This document shows positions 25,691 to 35,002 of a stretch of 64,000 nucleotides of DNA, piece by piece. Source of the DNA: Rhizobium rosettiformans W3 (GTDB taxonomy: Bacteria; Pseudomonadota; Alphaproteobacteria; Rhizobiales; Rhizobiaceae); NCBI RefSeq assembly GCF_004912135.1, contig NZ_STGU01000001.1:558001-622000 (forward strand), in the 5' to 3' direction. The stretch's first letter is position 1. Every line of letters begins with the position of its first letter. The position numbers and the translations under genes are program-made. The notes under the pieces are model-generated. The model did not search any database, had not been told where the DNA came from, and worked only from the letters and a program-made list of their open reading frames with translations.

Positions 25691-26431
25691 ATGTTCAGGC
25701 CAACTGATGTGACGAGCGGTCACAGTCTTGGTGACGGTCCTGCCGTTTTTCAGAGCGAGGCGCTCTCCACGGGGTCGTGGGGTCGGGAGCTTTTCTCGCT
25801 CGGGCGTGCCTATGGCTTTCGCCACTGTCTTCTCGCGCGCTTCCCGAAGGCTGACAGCCCGGAATTCTCGGCCAATCTCATCGTCTGCACCTGGCCGGAC
25901 GAGTTGAGGCTGGGCTACGAGGCGGCGGAAGTCTATGCCGGCAGCCAGCTGGTCGCGCGGATCAAGCAATCGATCCTGCCGATCTACAGCGAAGACAATC
26001 TGTTTCTCGGAACTGCCGGATCCGAAGCCCGCCAGCCGGTGGCGCCGCTCTTCCAGAATTTCGACCTCGGCGCCTCGCTCGCCTACAGCCTCTACGACCG
26101 TAATCAGACCCAGTATATCCTGGTCTTCTCCGGGCGGGCGACAGAGCCCGAACGCCAGCAGATCGCATCGCTCCAGCTGAGCGCGATGGAACTGCTCGAC
26201 GCCGGCGTCGAGGCCCTGGTGCCGCGTCTCGGCCCCAAGGAAAAGCTTTCTGCACGCGAGATCGAATGTCTGCGCTGGTCGGCCGCCGGCAAGAGCAGCG
26301 ACGAAATCGCCATCATTCTCGATATCTCGAGCCACACCGTGGTCAGCTATCTGAAGAGTGCGATGCGCAAGCTGGAAGCGGTCAACCGCATGCAGGCCGT
26401 GGCGCGCGCCTGCCGCTATCGTCTCCTCTGA
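25691..26431 (+). CDS. LuxR-family transcriptional regulator with an N-terminal ligand-binding-like domain
   Basis: Predicted 246 residues. The C-terminal LuxR helix-turn-helix is clear: LSAREIECLRWSAAGKSSDE and SSHTVVSYLKSAMRKL (about residues 182-235). The N-terminal 170 residues resemble the autoinducer-binding fold of quorum regulators, but I cannot see the full set of acyl-homoserine-lactone contact residues, and no luxI-type gene is in the window. It may be a LuxR solo. AAGGAG lies just before the start. A strong terminator follows. Confidence 0.82.
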   Translation: MFRPTDVTSGHSLGDGPAVFQSEALSTGSWGRELFSLGRAYGFRHCLLARFPKADSPEFSANLIVCTWPDELRLGYEAAEVYAGSQLVARIKQSILPIYSEDNLFLGTAGSEARQPVAPLFQNFDLGASLAYSLYDRNQTQYILVFSGRATEPERQQIASLQLSAMELLDAGVEALVPRLGPKEKLSAREIECLRWSAAGKSSDEIAIILDISSHTVVSYLKSAMRKLEAVNRMQAVARACRYRLL

Positions 26432-26457
26432 GACGCCAATTCACCACCAGTAGGATC

Positions 26458-26487
26458 AGGCGCCGCGTAGTCCGTGGCGCCTTTTTT
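26458..26487 (+). terminator. Rho-independent terminator after the LuxR-type gene
   Basis: AGGCGCCGCG (26458-26467) pairs with CGTGGCGCCT (26473-26482) with one wobble pair, followed by six T. Confidence 0.88.
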
Positions 26488-26501
26488 ATGTCCGCCTCAG
26501 G

Positions 26502-27527
26502 TCACAGCAGGGCGAGGCAGAGTTCCGTCTTGCCATAGCCGAACTCGTACTGGATCGTGCCGAGATGGCGAAGCGTCAGCGCGTCACCGGCATCGAGCCA
26601 GACGAGGCCGACGCTGCTCGACGATCCCGCACCTCCGATATGGCTCAAGACATCCGCCGTACCATTGCGGCTCACATGGACCGTGTGGGTGCCGGTGCTG
26701 ATCGCCCGGACGGAGAGCGACAGAAGGTAAAGGCCGGAGGTCGGAACGATGAGCGGGCGCCCATTGCCTGAAGAAAGAAGCGAGCCCAGCGAAACGTCTC
26801 CGCCCGAAAGATGCAGCGTGTCGAAGCCGGTGAAGCTGCCGGCGACAGGTGTCAGCGTTACCGTGTTGAGTGCGGCGCGGGCGAGGGGACGCTGGTCTTG
26901 GCGGACATAGCCTTCCGGCGTCACGCTGATTGCCTGACGCCAGCCGGTCACATCACCATTCACCTTGAGGGAAAAGCGATCCTCGCCGGCGAGACCCATT
27001 TCGGCGCGGCCCTGCCAGTTCGACTGGAAGATCAGGCTCGCCGTCTCTGACGTGCCTGATTTGTTGACCGTCAGGCGATGGCTGTCGCCGGCATGGTTGA
27101 GGAGGGTCGCGGGGGACGAGACCGACAGCCTGTTGTAACTGTCGGCATCGGCGGCAATCCCGAGGCGGTCGAAGCGGGCCGCATCGGGCAGGGGCGTGTC
27201 GATCCAGTCCGTCCCGTCGTAGAGCTTTAATCGCTCCTCTTCGAGAAAAACAGCCGACCAGCCGGGCTTCGGCGCAATGAAGACCCAGACGCCATCCTGA
27301 AACAGCGCAAGCGTCCCGGCATGACCTGTCCACAGACCGGTGGCAGGAGCGATGACCCAATGCACTTCCCCCTCGGCGGGTTCTGCCGGCGGATTGGTTG
27401 CGCTGGTTGCGACAACCATCTGCACCAGCGCGTCGAGCCGCTGGAGTGCTTCGTTGTGGGTCACATGCTTCTGCGCCTGCGCGGGCAGGATGAAGGGCAG
27501 GGCGAGATTGGCAGTTGTGTCGGACAT
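26502..27527 (-). CDS. DUF2793 protein with a C1q-like C-terminal domain (phage/GTA tail-like)
   Basis: Predicted 341 residues. The N-terminus (ANLALPFILPAQAQKHVTHN, then EALQRLDALVQ) is the DUF2793 signature found in gene-transfer-agent and phage tail-related proteins of alphaproteobacteria. The C-terminal 130 residues, with FDTLHLSGGDVSLG and VPTSGLYLLSLSVR, look like a C1q/TNF-type beta fold, which phage fibres use for binding. The ATG at 27527 follows AAGGAG. No other phage genes lie nearby, so it is an orphan of unknown role. Confidence 0.7.
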   Translation of the reverse strand: MSDTTANLALPFILPAQAQKHVTHNEALQRLDALVQMVVATSATNPPAEPAEGEVHWVIAPATGLWTGHAGTLALFQDGVWVFIAPKPGWSAVFLEEERLKLYDGTDWIDTPLPDAARFDRLGIAADADSYNRLSVSSPATLLNHAGDSHRLTVNKSGTSETASLIFQSNWQGRAEMGLAGEDRFSLKVNGDVTGWRQAISVTPEGYVRQDQRPLARAALNTVTLTPVAGSFTGFDTLHLSGGDVSLGSLLSSGNGRPLIVPTSGLYLLSLSVRAISTGTHTVHVSRNGTADVLSHIGGAGSSSSVGLVWLDAGDALTLRHLGTIQYEFGYGKTELCLALL

Positions 27528-27649
27528 GGTCGCTCCTTCGGTTTCGGCTGCCAAGGCAGCGCGGGTGAAGGAGCAAGTCTCCGTCATGTCCGACGGTGGG
27601 GGACGAAAATCGCAAGCCCCCTTTGAATTCACTCAGGAAATCAAAAAAG

Positions 27650-28474
27650 TCATCCCCGCTCTTGCGGGCGTCCCGTGGCGATGAAAGGCGGGTTTTCGAA
27701 GGCGCGCAGGCCGGCCAGACGCTTTCCGTAGGTCAGGGGGGCGCCGTCTTCGGTGGAGACCATGCCGCCCGCGGCCCGCAAGACCGCGTCTCCGGCGGCC
27801 GTGTCCCATTCCATCGTTGGACCGAAGCGGGGATAGATGTCGGCCAGGCCTTCCGCCACCAGGCAGAATTTCAGCGAGGAGCCGACCGTCTTGCGCTCCA
27901 TGATCTCGGACTTGCGGATATAGGCTTCCGTCGCCTCGCAATTGTTCGAGCGCGAGACGAGGGCGGCGGGCGAGGGGCTCTTCTTGCGCGCCGCGATCGG
28001 CAGACGGGCGATGATCGCATCCTTGTGGTCGAGCTTCACCTTCTCGGCTTTGCCGGCGCCGCCGAGGAACAGGGCGCCGAGGGCCGGGGCGTAAACCACG
28101 CCGAGAACGGGTGTTCCGTCCTCGATCAGGGCAATGTTGACGGTGAAATCGTCATGGCCGCCGATGAATTCGCGCGTGCCATCCAGCGGGTCGACCAGGA
28201 TGAACCGGCCGCCGCTGATGTCGGGAATGCGGCCGGCGGCGACTTCCTCCTCGGCAACGACCGGAATTTCAGGCAGATCGCGCGACAGCGCATCCAGGAT
28301 CACACGTTCGGCAGCCTCGTCGGCTTCGGTAACCGGCGACTTGTCGCTCTTCAAGCGCACATCGGCCCCGGCTCTATAGATGTCCAGAATGACCCGGCCT
28401 GCGGCGATCGCGCTCGCTTCAAATAGTCCGAGTATGTCTGTCCTGTCACGCACCTGAACCGGGCTCCCGATCAC
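27650..28474 (-). CDS. cysQ: 3'(2'),5'-bisphosphate nucleotidase
   Basis: Predicted 274 residues of the inositol monophosphatase superfamily. The metal-binding motifs are VAEEE (about residue 73), DPLDGTREF (about 95-103) and EWDTAAGDAVLRAAGG (about 223-238). CysQ removes phosphate from PAP, a by-product of sulphate assimilation. The last codons run through a small inverted repeat (CCCGCTCTTGCGGG, 27656-27669), so the stop lies within a hairpin that may also end the transcript. Confidence 0.9.
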   Translation of the reverse strand: MIGSPVQVRDRTDILGLFEASAIAAGRVILDIYRAGADVRLKSDKSPVTEADEAAERVILDALSRDLPEIPVVAEEEVAAGRIPDISGGRFILVDPLDGTREFIGGHDDFTVNIALIEDGTPVLGVVYAPALGALFLGGAGKAEKVKLDHKDAIIARLPIAARKKSPSPAALVSRSNNCEATEAYIRKSEIMERKTVGSSLKFCLVAEGLADIYPRFGPTMEWDTAAGDAVLRAAGGMVSTEDGAPLTYGKRLAGLRAFENPPFIATGRPQERG

Positions 28475-28672
28475 ATCCTCTCCGGTGTAGCGCCGTCATC
28501 GCTGCTTGGAAAGTGCGCGCTGTCTCAGCGCCCGTTCAGCACCTGATGTTTCTGTGCTGCACTGCAATCAAACCTGTGTTCCATGTCTCAAACAGCATAG
28601 TTTTTGTCCTGATCGCGCTTGCTCTTTGTGACACCTATGCGAATGTGACGCGACATTTGCAGAGGTTGTTCG

Positions 28673-29926
28673 ATGCGTTATTCCGCCCTTTCGATCTTCC
28701 GCCAGGCGCTTTCCGGCAACCGGAACTGGGCGCCGATGTGGCGCGAGCCGCAGCCGAAACCGCATTACGACGTCATCATCGTCGGGGGCGGCGGGCATGG
28801 TCTTTCCACTGCCTATTACCTCGCCAAGGAATTCGGCATCACCAATGTCGCGGTCATCGAGAAGGGCTATCTCGGCGGCGGCAATGTTGGGCGAAATACC
28901 ACGATCATCCGCTCGAACTACATGCTCGAGGGCAACGAGCCCTTCTACGAATTCTCCATGAAGCTGTGGGAAGGCCTGGAGCAGGACTTCAACTACAATG
29001 CCATGGTTTCCCAGCGAGGCATCATCAATCTCTTTCATTCGGACGGCCAGCGCGATGCCTATGCGCGGCGCGGCAATGCGATGATGATGCATGGAGTGGC
29101 TGCCGAACTGCTCGACCGCGAGCAGGTCAAGGCGATGATGCCCTATCTGAATTTCGACCATTCGCGTTTCCCGATCCTCGGTGGCCTCCTGCAGCGGCGC
29201 GGCGGAACGGCCCGCCATGATGCCGTTGCCTGGGGTTATGGGCGAGGTGCTGATGAGCGTGGCGTCGATCTCATCCAGCATTGCGAAGTGACCGGCATCC
29301 GCCGCGACGAGCTCGGCCAGGTGACCGGCGTCGAAACGACCAAGGGTTTCATCGGCTGTAACAAGCTGGCGCTGGCGACGGCCGGCCACACGTCCGTCAC
29401 CGGCAAGATGGCGGGGCTCGATCTGCCGATCGAGACGCATGTGCTGCAGGCCTTTGTCTCGGAAGGCATCAAGCCCGTGATCGACAACGTCATCACCTAT
29501 GGCGCCGGGCACTTCTATATCTCGCAGTCCGACAAGGGTGGCTTGGTCTTCGGTGCCGACATCGACTACTATTCATCCTATGCCCAGCGCGGCAATCTCG
29601 CGACCGTCGAGCATACGATCGAGGAGGGCGTGTCGCTGATCCCCGGTCTGTCCCGGGTACGCGTGCTGCGCGCCTGGGGTGGCGCCATGGATATGTCGAT
29701 GGATGGTTCACCGATCATCGACCGCACGCCGATCGACAATCTCTATCTGAATTGCGGCTGGTGTTACGGCGGCTTCAAGGCGACGCCGGCTTCCGGCTTC
29801 TGCTTTGCCCATCTGATTGCCAAGAACGAACCCCATCCTGTCGCCCGCCTGTTGCGCCTCGACCGCTTCGAACGCGGCTTTGCCGTCGACGAAGGCGGCA
29901 AGGGTCCACAACCGAACCTGCATTGA
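28673..29926 (+). CDS. soxB: Sarcosine oxidase, beta subunit
   Basis: Predicted 417 residues. The FAD motif VIIVGGGGHGLSTAYYLAKE (about residues 36-55) and the NVGRNTTIIRSNY segment are typical. SoxB holds FAD and the covalent FMN site and is where sarcosine is oxidised. With SoxA, D and G it forms the heterotetramer that turns sarcosine, O2 and tetrahydrofolate into glycine, 5,10-methylene-THF and H2O2. It is first in the soxBDAG operon, 9 bases before soxD. Confidence 0.96.
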   Translation: MRYSALSIFRQALSGNRNWAPMWREPQPKPHYDVIIVGGGGHGLSTAYYLAKEFGITNVAVIEKGYLGGGNVGRNTTIIRSNYMLEGNEPFYEFSMKLWEGLEQDFNYNAMVSQRGIINLFHSDGQRDAYARRGNAMMMHGVAAELLDREQVKAMMPYLNFDHSRFPILGGLLQRRGGTARHDAVAWGYGRGADERGVDLIQHCEVTGIRRDELGQVTGVETTKGFIGCNKLALATAGHTSVTGKMAGLDLPIETHVLQAFVSEGIKPVIDNVITYGAGHFYISQSDKGGLVFGADIDYYSSYAQRGNLATVEHTIEEGVSLIPGLSRVRVLRAWGGAMDMSMDGSPIIDRTPIDNLYLNCGWCYGGFKATPASGFCFAHLIAKNEPHPVARLLRLDRFERGFAVDEGGKGPQPNLH

Positions 29927-29935
29927 GACATCGCC

Positions 29936-30217
29936 ATGGCCAGCCTGATTACCTGTCCGCATTGCGGCGTCCGTCCCAAGGAAGAGTTCAGCATTCGCGG
30001 TGACGCGAGCCCGGTGCGCCCGGCGCCCGGCGCATCCGACGATGCGTGGAACGCCTATGTCTTCATCCGCGACAACCCGAAAGGGCGGATCATCGAACAC
30101 TGGCATCACACGACCGGCTGCCGGCGCTGGCTGGTGGTCGAGCGCGACAACGCATCGAGCCATGAGGTCTATAGCGTGACGGATGCGAGTTACTACGCGA
30201 AGGAGAAAGCCCGATGA
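29936..30217 (+). CDS. soxD: Sarcosine oxidase, delta subunit
   Basis: Predicted 93 residues. SoxD is the small zinc-binding subunit; the ligands are visible in TCPHCGVRPKEEF near the N-terminus and in HWHHTTGCRRWL. The length is normal. It lies 9 bases after soxB and its stop overlaps the soxA start by 4 bases. Confidence 0.95.
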   Translation: MASLITCPHCGVRPKEEFSIRGDASPVRPAPGASDDAWNAYVFIRDNPKGRIIEHWHHTTGCRRWLVVERDNASSHEVYSVTDASYYAKEKAR

Positions 30218-33171
30218 GTGGTTACCGGCTTTCCTCCGGCGGGCTCGTCAACCGCGCGCGCACGCTGTCCTTCACCTTCGATGGGCAGACCTATACGGGT
30301 TATGAGGGCGATACGCTGGCCTCGGCCCTGATCGCCAACGACCTGCTGCTGGTCGGGCGCTCCTTCAAGTATCACCGTCCGCGCGGCATCGTGACGGCAG
30401 GCTCAGCGGAGCCGAACGCGCTTGTGACGATCGGCAAGGATGGCCGCACCGAGCCGAATACACGGGCGACCGTGGCCGAGCTCTATCAAGGGCTTGAGGC
30501 CAATAGTCAGAACCGCTGGCCGTCGCTGAAATACGATGTCGGTTCGGTCAACAGCCTGTTGTCGCCGTTTTTGTCGGCCGGCTTCTACTACAAGACCTTC
30601 ATGTGGCCGAAGGCATTCTGGGAAAAGCTTTACGAGCCGATCATCCGGAAAGCCGCGGGCCTCGGCAAGACGCCGTTCCTTCCCGATCCGGACCGCTACG
30701 AAAAGGCATGGGCGCATTGCGACCTGCTGGTGATCGGGGCCGGCCCCGCCGGCCTGATGGCAGCGCGGGCTGCGGCGCGCGCGGGGCTTCGGGTCATCCT
30801 GGCGGATGAAGGCTTCCGGCTTGGTGGTTCACTGCTTTCCGAGCGCGTCACCGTTGGCGGTGTGTCGGCAGCAGACTATGCTGCCTCCGTCGTCGAGGAG
30901 GTGAAGAGCCTTCCAAACGTCACGCTGATGCCGCGCACCACCGTGTTCGGCTGGTATGACGACAATGTCTTCGGGGCCGTCGAAAAGGTGCAGAAGCATG
31001 TGGCGCAGCCTTCGGGCGAGCTGCCGGTCGAACGCGTCTGGCGCATCGTCGCCAAGCGGGCGATCCTCGCCTCGGGTGCGGAAGAGCGGCCGTTGGTCTT
31101 CGGCGGAAACGACAAGCCAGGCGTGATGACCTCGGGTGCTGTCAGGACCTATCTCAATCGCTATGGCGTGGCCGCGGGCCAGAACGTCGCGATTTTCACC
31201 AATGGCGGTGCGGGTTATCGCACAGCGGCCGATCTTGTCGCTGCCGGTGTGGGTGTGGCTGCAATCATCGACGGGCGGACCCATTATAATGATGTTGGGC
31301 CCTCCGGCGTGCGTGTCATCCGTGGCGGCTCCGTCATCGACACCAAGGGGTATTACCGGGTCAAGGGGCTAATCGCCGAGCGCATGGGCCATCAGGAAGA
31401 GATCGCCTGCGATGCGCTCGCCATGAGCGGCGGCTATAGCCCGATCGTGCATCTCGCCTGCCAGCGCGGCGCCAAGCCCATCTGGTCGGACGAGCACCAG
31501 GCCTTCCTGGCGCCCGATGTGGGGCAGGGGCTGCGGATCGCTGGCTCGGCTGCCGGCCATGCCTCCTTGGCCGCCGTGTTGCGCGATGGTGCGGATAAGG
31601 CCCATGAGGCGATCGGCGATCTCGGCCGTCTCGTCGGCAATGTCGACGTGCCGCAAGTCGAGGGCGAATATGATGCGAGCTTTGCGCCGCTCTGGTATGT
31701 GCCGGGCGCCAAATCCAAGGCCTTCGTCGACTTCCAGAACGATGTGCATGTGAAGGACTTAAGCCTTGCCCAGCGCGAGGCCATGGGCCATGTCGAGCAC
31801 ACCAAACGCTACACGACCGGCGGCATGGCGACCGATCAGGGCAAGCTCGGCAATGTCGCGACGATCGGCATCATGGCCGGCATGCGTGGCGTGTCGCCTG
31901 CCGAAATCGGCACCACGACCTTCCGGCCGTTCTATACGCCTGTCTCCTTCGGCGCGATGGCGGGCACTTCGCGCGGGGAACATTCGCGCCCCGTGCGCAC
32001 CTCGCCGTTGCATGGCTGGGCGAAGAAAAACGGCGCTGTCTTCGTCGAATCCGGCCTCTGGTATCGCTCCTCCTGGTTCCCGCGCGATGGCGAGAAGACC
32101 TGGCGCGAAGCCGTCGACCGAGAAGTCCTGAACATCCGCGCCAATGCCGGGATCTGCGATGTCTCCACCCTCGGCAAGATCGAGATCTTCGGCAAGGATG
32201 CGGCGGAATTCCTGAACCGCGTCTATTCCAATGCCTTCCTCAAGCTGCCGGTCGGCAAGGCGCGCTATGGACTGATGCTGCGCGAAGACGGGATGATCTA
32301 CGACGACGGCACGACGAGCCGGCTGTCGGACGAGCATTTCTTCATGACCACGACGACGGCCTATGCCGGCGAGGTGATGACGCATCTGGAATTTTGCGCC
32401 CAGGTTCTCTGGCCGGATCTCGATGTGCGCTTCGTCTCCTCCTCAGATCAGTGGGCGCAGATGTCGGTCGCGGGTCCCAAGGCGCGGATCATCCTCGAGC
32501 AGATCATCGAGGATGATATCTCCGACGAGGCCTTCCCCTTCCTGTCGGCCCGCGAGGTGCTGCTCAAGGGTGGCTTGAAGGCGCGGCTCTTCCGCATTTC
32601 CTTCTCCGGCGAACTCGCTTTTGAAGTGGCAGTGCCCGCCAATTACGGCGAAGCGGTCGCCGATGCGATCATGGCGGCCGGCAAGCCGCATGGCATCTGC
32701 GCTTACGGCGTCGAGGCGCTCAACGTGCTGCGCATCGAAAAGGGCTTCATCACCCACAGCGAAATCGACGGACGCACAACGCCCGACGATGTCGGCCTCG
32801 GCAAGATGTTCTCGACCCAGAAGCCCGACTTCATCGGCAAGCGGCTGTCGAGCCGCTTCGGCCTGACCGCTGCCGATCGTCCGCAACTCGTCGGCCTGAA
32901 GCCCGTGGATCGGGACAAGAGTTTCGCTGCCGGTGCGCATCTTCTGAAGGAAAACATCAAGCCGTCGACGCTCAACGACCAGGGTTGGGTGTCCTCCGTC
33001 TGCCATTCGCCGACGCTTGGCCATACGATCGGGCTTGCCTTCCTGAAATCCGGCCGCGAGCGGCTGGGCGAGAAGATCGTCGTCTGGGACGGCTTGCGCG
33101 GTTCGGAAGTGCTGGCCGAGGTCGTCAGCCCCGTCTTCTACGACCCCGACAACAAGAAACTGAACCTGTGA
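30214..33171 (+). CDS. soxA: Sarcosine oxidase, alpha subunit
   Basis: Predicted 985 residues. A ferredoxin-like N-terminal module (about 10-100, with FDGQTYTGYEGDTLASALIA) is followed by a Rossmann NAD-binding domain with VIGAGPAGLMAARAAARAG (about 173-191) and a C-terminal GcvT-like tetrahydrofolate-binding half (about 600-985). The folate half captures the methyl group released from sarcosine. Normal family length. The ATG overlaps soxD by 4 bases. Confidence 0.96.
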   Translation: MSGYRLSSGGLVNRARTLSFTFDGQTYTGYEGDTLASALIANDLLLVGRSFKYHRPRGIVTAGSAEPNALVTIGKDGRTEPNTRATVAELYQGLEANSQNRWPSLKYDVGSVNSLLSPFLSAGFYYKTFMWPKAFWEKLYEPIIRKAAGLGKTPFLPDPDRYEKAWAHCDLLVIGAGPAGLMAARAAARAGLRVILADEGFRLGGSLLSERVTVGGVSAADYAASVVEEVKSLPNVTLMPRTTVFGWYDDNVFGAVEKVQKHVAQPSGELPVERVWRIVAKRAILASGAEERPLVFGGNDKPGVMTSGAVRTYLNRYGVAAGQNVAIFTNGGAGYRTAADLVAAGVGVAAIIDGRTHYNDVGPSGVRVIRGGSVIDTKGYYRVKGLIAERMGHQEEIACDALAMSGGYSPIVHLACQRGAKPIWSDEHQAFLAPDVGQGLRIAGSAAGHASLAAVLRDGADKAHEAIGDLGRLVGNVDVPQVEGEYDASFAPLWYVPGAKSKAFVDFQNDVHVKDLSLAQREAMGHVEHTKRYTTGGMATDQGKLGNVATIGIMAGMRGVSPAEIGTTTFRPFYTPVSFGAMAGTSRGEHSRPVRTSPLHGWAKKNGAVFVESGLWYRSSWFPRDGEKTWREAVDREVLNIRANAGICDVSTLGKIEIFGKDAAEFLNRVYSNAFLKLPVGKARYGLMLREDGMIYDDGTTSRLSDEHFFMTTTTAYAGEVMTHLEFCAQVLWPDLDVRFVSSSDQWAQMSVAGPKARIILEQIIEDDISDEAFPFLSAREVLLKGGLKARLFRISFSGELAFEVAVPANYGEAVADAIMAAGKPHGICAYGVEALNVLRIEKGFITHSEIDGRTTPDDVGLGKMFSTQKPDFIGKRLSSRFGLTAADRPQLVGLKPVDRDKSFAAGAHLLKENIKPSTLNDQGWVSSVCHSPTLGHTIGLAFLKSGRERLGEKIVVWDGLRGSEVLAEVVSPVFYDPDNKKLNL

Positions 33172-33181
33172 GGATCCTGCC

Positions 33182-33733
33182 ATGCCGGTGACCTTTTCCG
33201 CCCGTCACGTGCTCGAGGACCACATTTCCGGTTTCGAGGCGACGCCGAACCCTCATCATCTCGCCATCCTGCGGGCCGTCTCCGTGTTTTCCGTGCTCGC
33301 CCGTTCCGGCCATGAGGCCGATATCGACGAGACGCTGACCAATCTCGAAGACGTGCATGTCCGTTTCTGCGGACCGGGCGAGTGGCTCGTCGTCAGTGAG
33401 ACCGTTGCCGCTGATACGATCGCGCGGCAGCTGTCTGACCTCGGCAGCCCCCGCGCCGCCTTCGTTGACCAGAGCGACGGGTGTGTGGTGCTGCGCATCC
33501 ACGGTCCAAAAGTTCGGGCGATCCTCGCCAAATGCACGGCGCTCGACCTGCATCCCGATCTCTTCGAAATCGGCCAGTCAAGCAATTGCCAGATCTGCCA
33601 TGTCGGCGCGAACCTTGCGCGCACAGGGCAGGACGCGTTCGAGATCATCGTGATGCGCAGCTTTGCCGGCTTCCTCTTCGACGAGATGCGCGAGATGGGG
33701 CGAGAGTTTGCGCTAACGGCGGGGTTTGCGTGA
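33182..33733 (+). CDS. soxG: Sarcosine oxidase, gamma subunit
   Basis: Predicted 183 residues, a GcvT-like shortened fold. The C-terminal half with SNCQICHVGANLARTGQD and IIVMRSFAGFLFDEM fits SoxG. It completes the soxBDAG set, 10 bases after soxA, and is last in the operon. Confidence 0.92.
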   Translation: MPVTFSARHVLEDHISGFEATPNPHHLAILRAVSVFSVLARSGHEADIDETLTNLEDVHVRFCGPGEWLVVSETVAADTIARQLSDLGSPRAAFVDQSDGCVVLRIHGPKVRAILAKCTALDLHPDLFEIGQSSNCQICHVGANLARTGQDAFEIIVMRSFAGFLFDEMREMGREFALTAGFA

Positions 33734-33811
33734 GGGGCTGACCCTTCCTATGTTCGGGTGAACTGCCTGCGCTGTTTCTGCGTTTCAGGCAGAAAGGATC
33801 CCGCCACCCTC

Positions 33812-34927
33812 ATGTTTCATCTCATGTTTTCGCTGCCATGGCTCATCGTGGCGTCCCGTTTCATCGCCCCCTTGCCGTGGCCGTGGTGGGTGAGGCTGCT
33901 GCTGGCAGTCTTCCTGCTGTTTGCCTCGCAATATCACCTGTTCAGCCGCTTCACCTCCGGATCGGTCTTCGCGCCGGAATTTCCGCGGCCGCTGGTGATC
34001 GGCTTCAACCTGTTTTTCGGGGCGATCGTGCTCCTGGCCGCGATGCAGGTGGTCCTCGATATCATCAGCATTCTGATTTTTGCCGTCACCTGGTCCTTCC
34101 CGGCCGTGCCCCCGGTAGTGCGCTATGGCATGGGGATCGCGGCGCTTGCGCTCGCTAGCTTCGGCATCAGCCAGGCGATCCGGGTGCCGCCGGTGAAGCG
34201 GATCGAGGTCAGCATTCCCGGCCTCTCACCCGATCTCGACGGTTACCGGATGGTGCAGTTGACGGACATGCATATCAGCCGGCTGTTTACCGGCCGATGG
34301 GCCAGCGCCGTTGTTGAAAAGACCAACGCGCTCGATGCCGATCTCATTGTCATCACAGGCGACCTGATCGACGGCAGTCTCGACATCCGGCGGGAGGATA
34401 TCGCGCCTCTTGCGGGCCTTAGCGCGCGGGATGGGGTGCTGACCGTGCCCGGCAATCACGAGTATTTCTTCGAGGTGGATCGCTGGCTTGACCATTTGCC
34501 GTCGCTCAACATGCGGATCCTCGCGAATGAGCATGCGGTGATCGAGCGCGGGGAGGGCAAGCTTGTCATTGCGGGTGTGACCGATCTTTCGGCCCGGTTT
34601 ACCGGGGCGGTCGAGCCTGACCTCGGCAAGGCGCTTGAAGGTGCCCCTGCCGATGCGCCCGTCATCGTTCTCGATCACCAGCCGCGGCTGGCCGAGCGGG
34701 CGGCGAGCCACGGTGTTGCCCTCCAGCTGTCCGGTCATACCCATGGTGGCATGGTGCGCGGGCTGGACCAGATCGTCGCCCGCGCTAATAACGGTTTCGT
34801 TTCGGGCTTCTATCAGGTTGGTCAGATGCAGCTCTATGTGAACAATGGCACAGGGCTCTGGCCGGGCTTTGCGCTCCGGATCGGTGTGCCGGCGGAGCTG
34901 ACGGAGTTCACGCTGCGGCGGATGTAG
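33812..34927 (+). CDS. Membrane-bound metallophosphoesterase (YkuE/YaeI-like)
   Basis: Predicted 371 residues. Four or five membrane helices occupy residues 1-120, followed by a calcineurin-type phosphoesterase domain with the motifs QLTDMHI, TGDLIDG, PGNHEY and GHTHGG in order. YaeI/YkuE relatives act on lipid substrates such as UDP-diacylglucosamine or are uncharacterised. The ATG at 33812 begins the first helix; the upstream in-frame stretch is Cys-rich and unlike a membrane protein start. Its substrate is unknown. Confidence 0.82.
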   Translation: MFHLMFSLPWLIVASRFIAPLPWPWWVRLLLAVFLLFASQYHLFSRFTSGSVFAPEFPRPLVIGFNLFFGAIVLLAAMQVVLDIISILIFAVTWSFPAVPPVVRYGMGIAALALASFGISQAIRVPPVKRIEVSIPGLSPDLDGYRMVQLTDMHISRLFTGRWASAVVEKTNALDADLIVITGDLIDGSLDIRREDIAPLAGLSARDGVLTVPGNHEYFFEVDRWLDHLPSLNMRILANEHAVIERGEGKLVIAGVTDLSARFTGAVEPDLGKALEGAPADAPVIVLDHQPRLAERAASHGVALQLSGHTHGGMVRGLDQIVARANNGFVSGFYQVGQMQLYVNNGTGLWPGFALRIGVPAELTEFTLRRM

Positions 34928-34947
34928 GCCATCCACAATTACAAACG

Positions 34948-34990
34948 AAAAAGCATCAGCCGCCGGTTTGTCACCGGCGGCTGATGCGTT
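34948..34990 (-). terminator. Strong bidirectional terminator
   Basis: A perfect 14-bp stem pairs 34953-34966 with 34974-34987 around a 7-base loop. On the minus strand five T follow, which suits the MFS transporter gene; it also ends the plus-strand phosphoesterase gene. Confidence 0.9.
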
Positions 34991-35002
34991 TCGGAGATCG
35001 TG

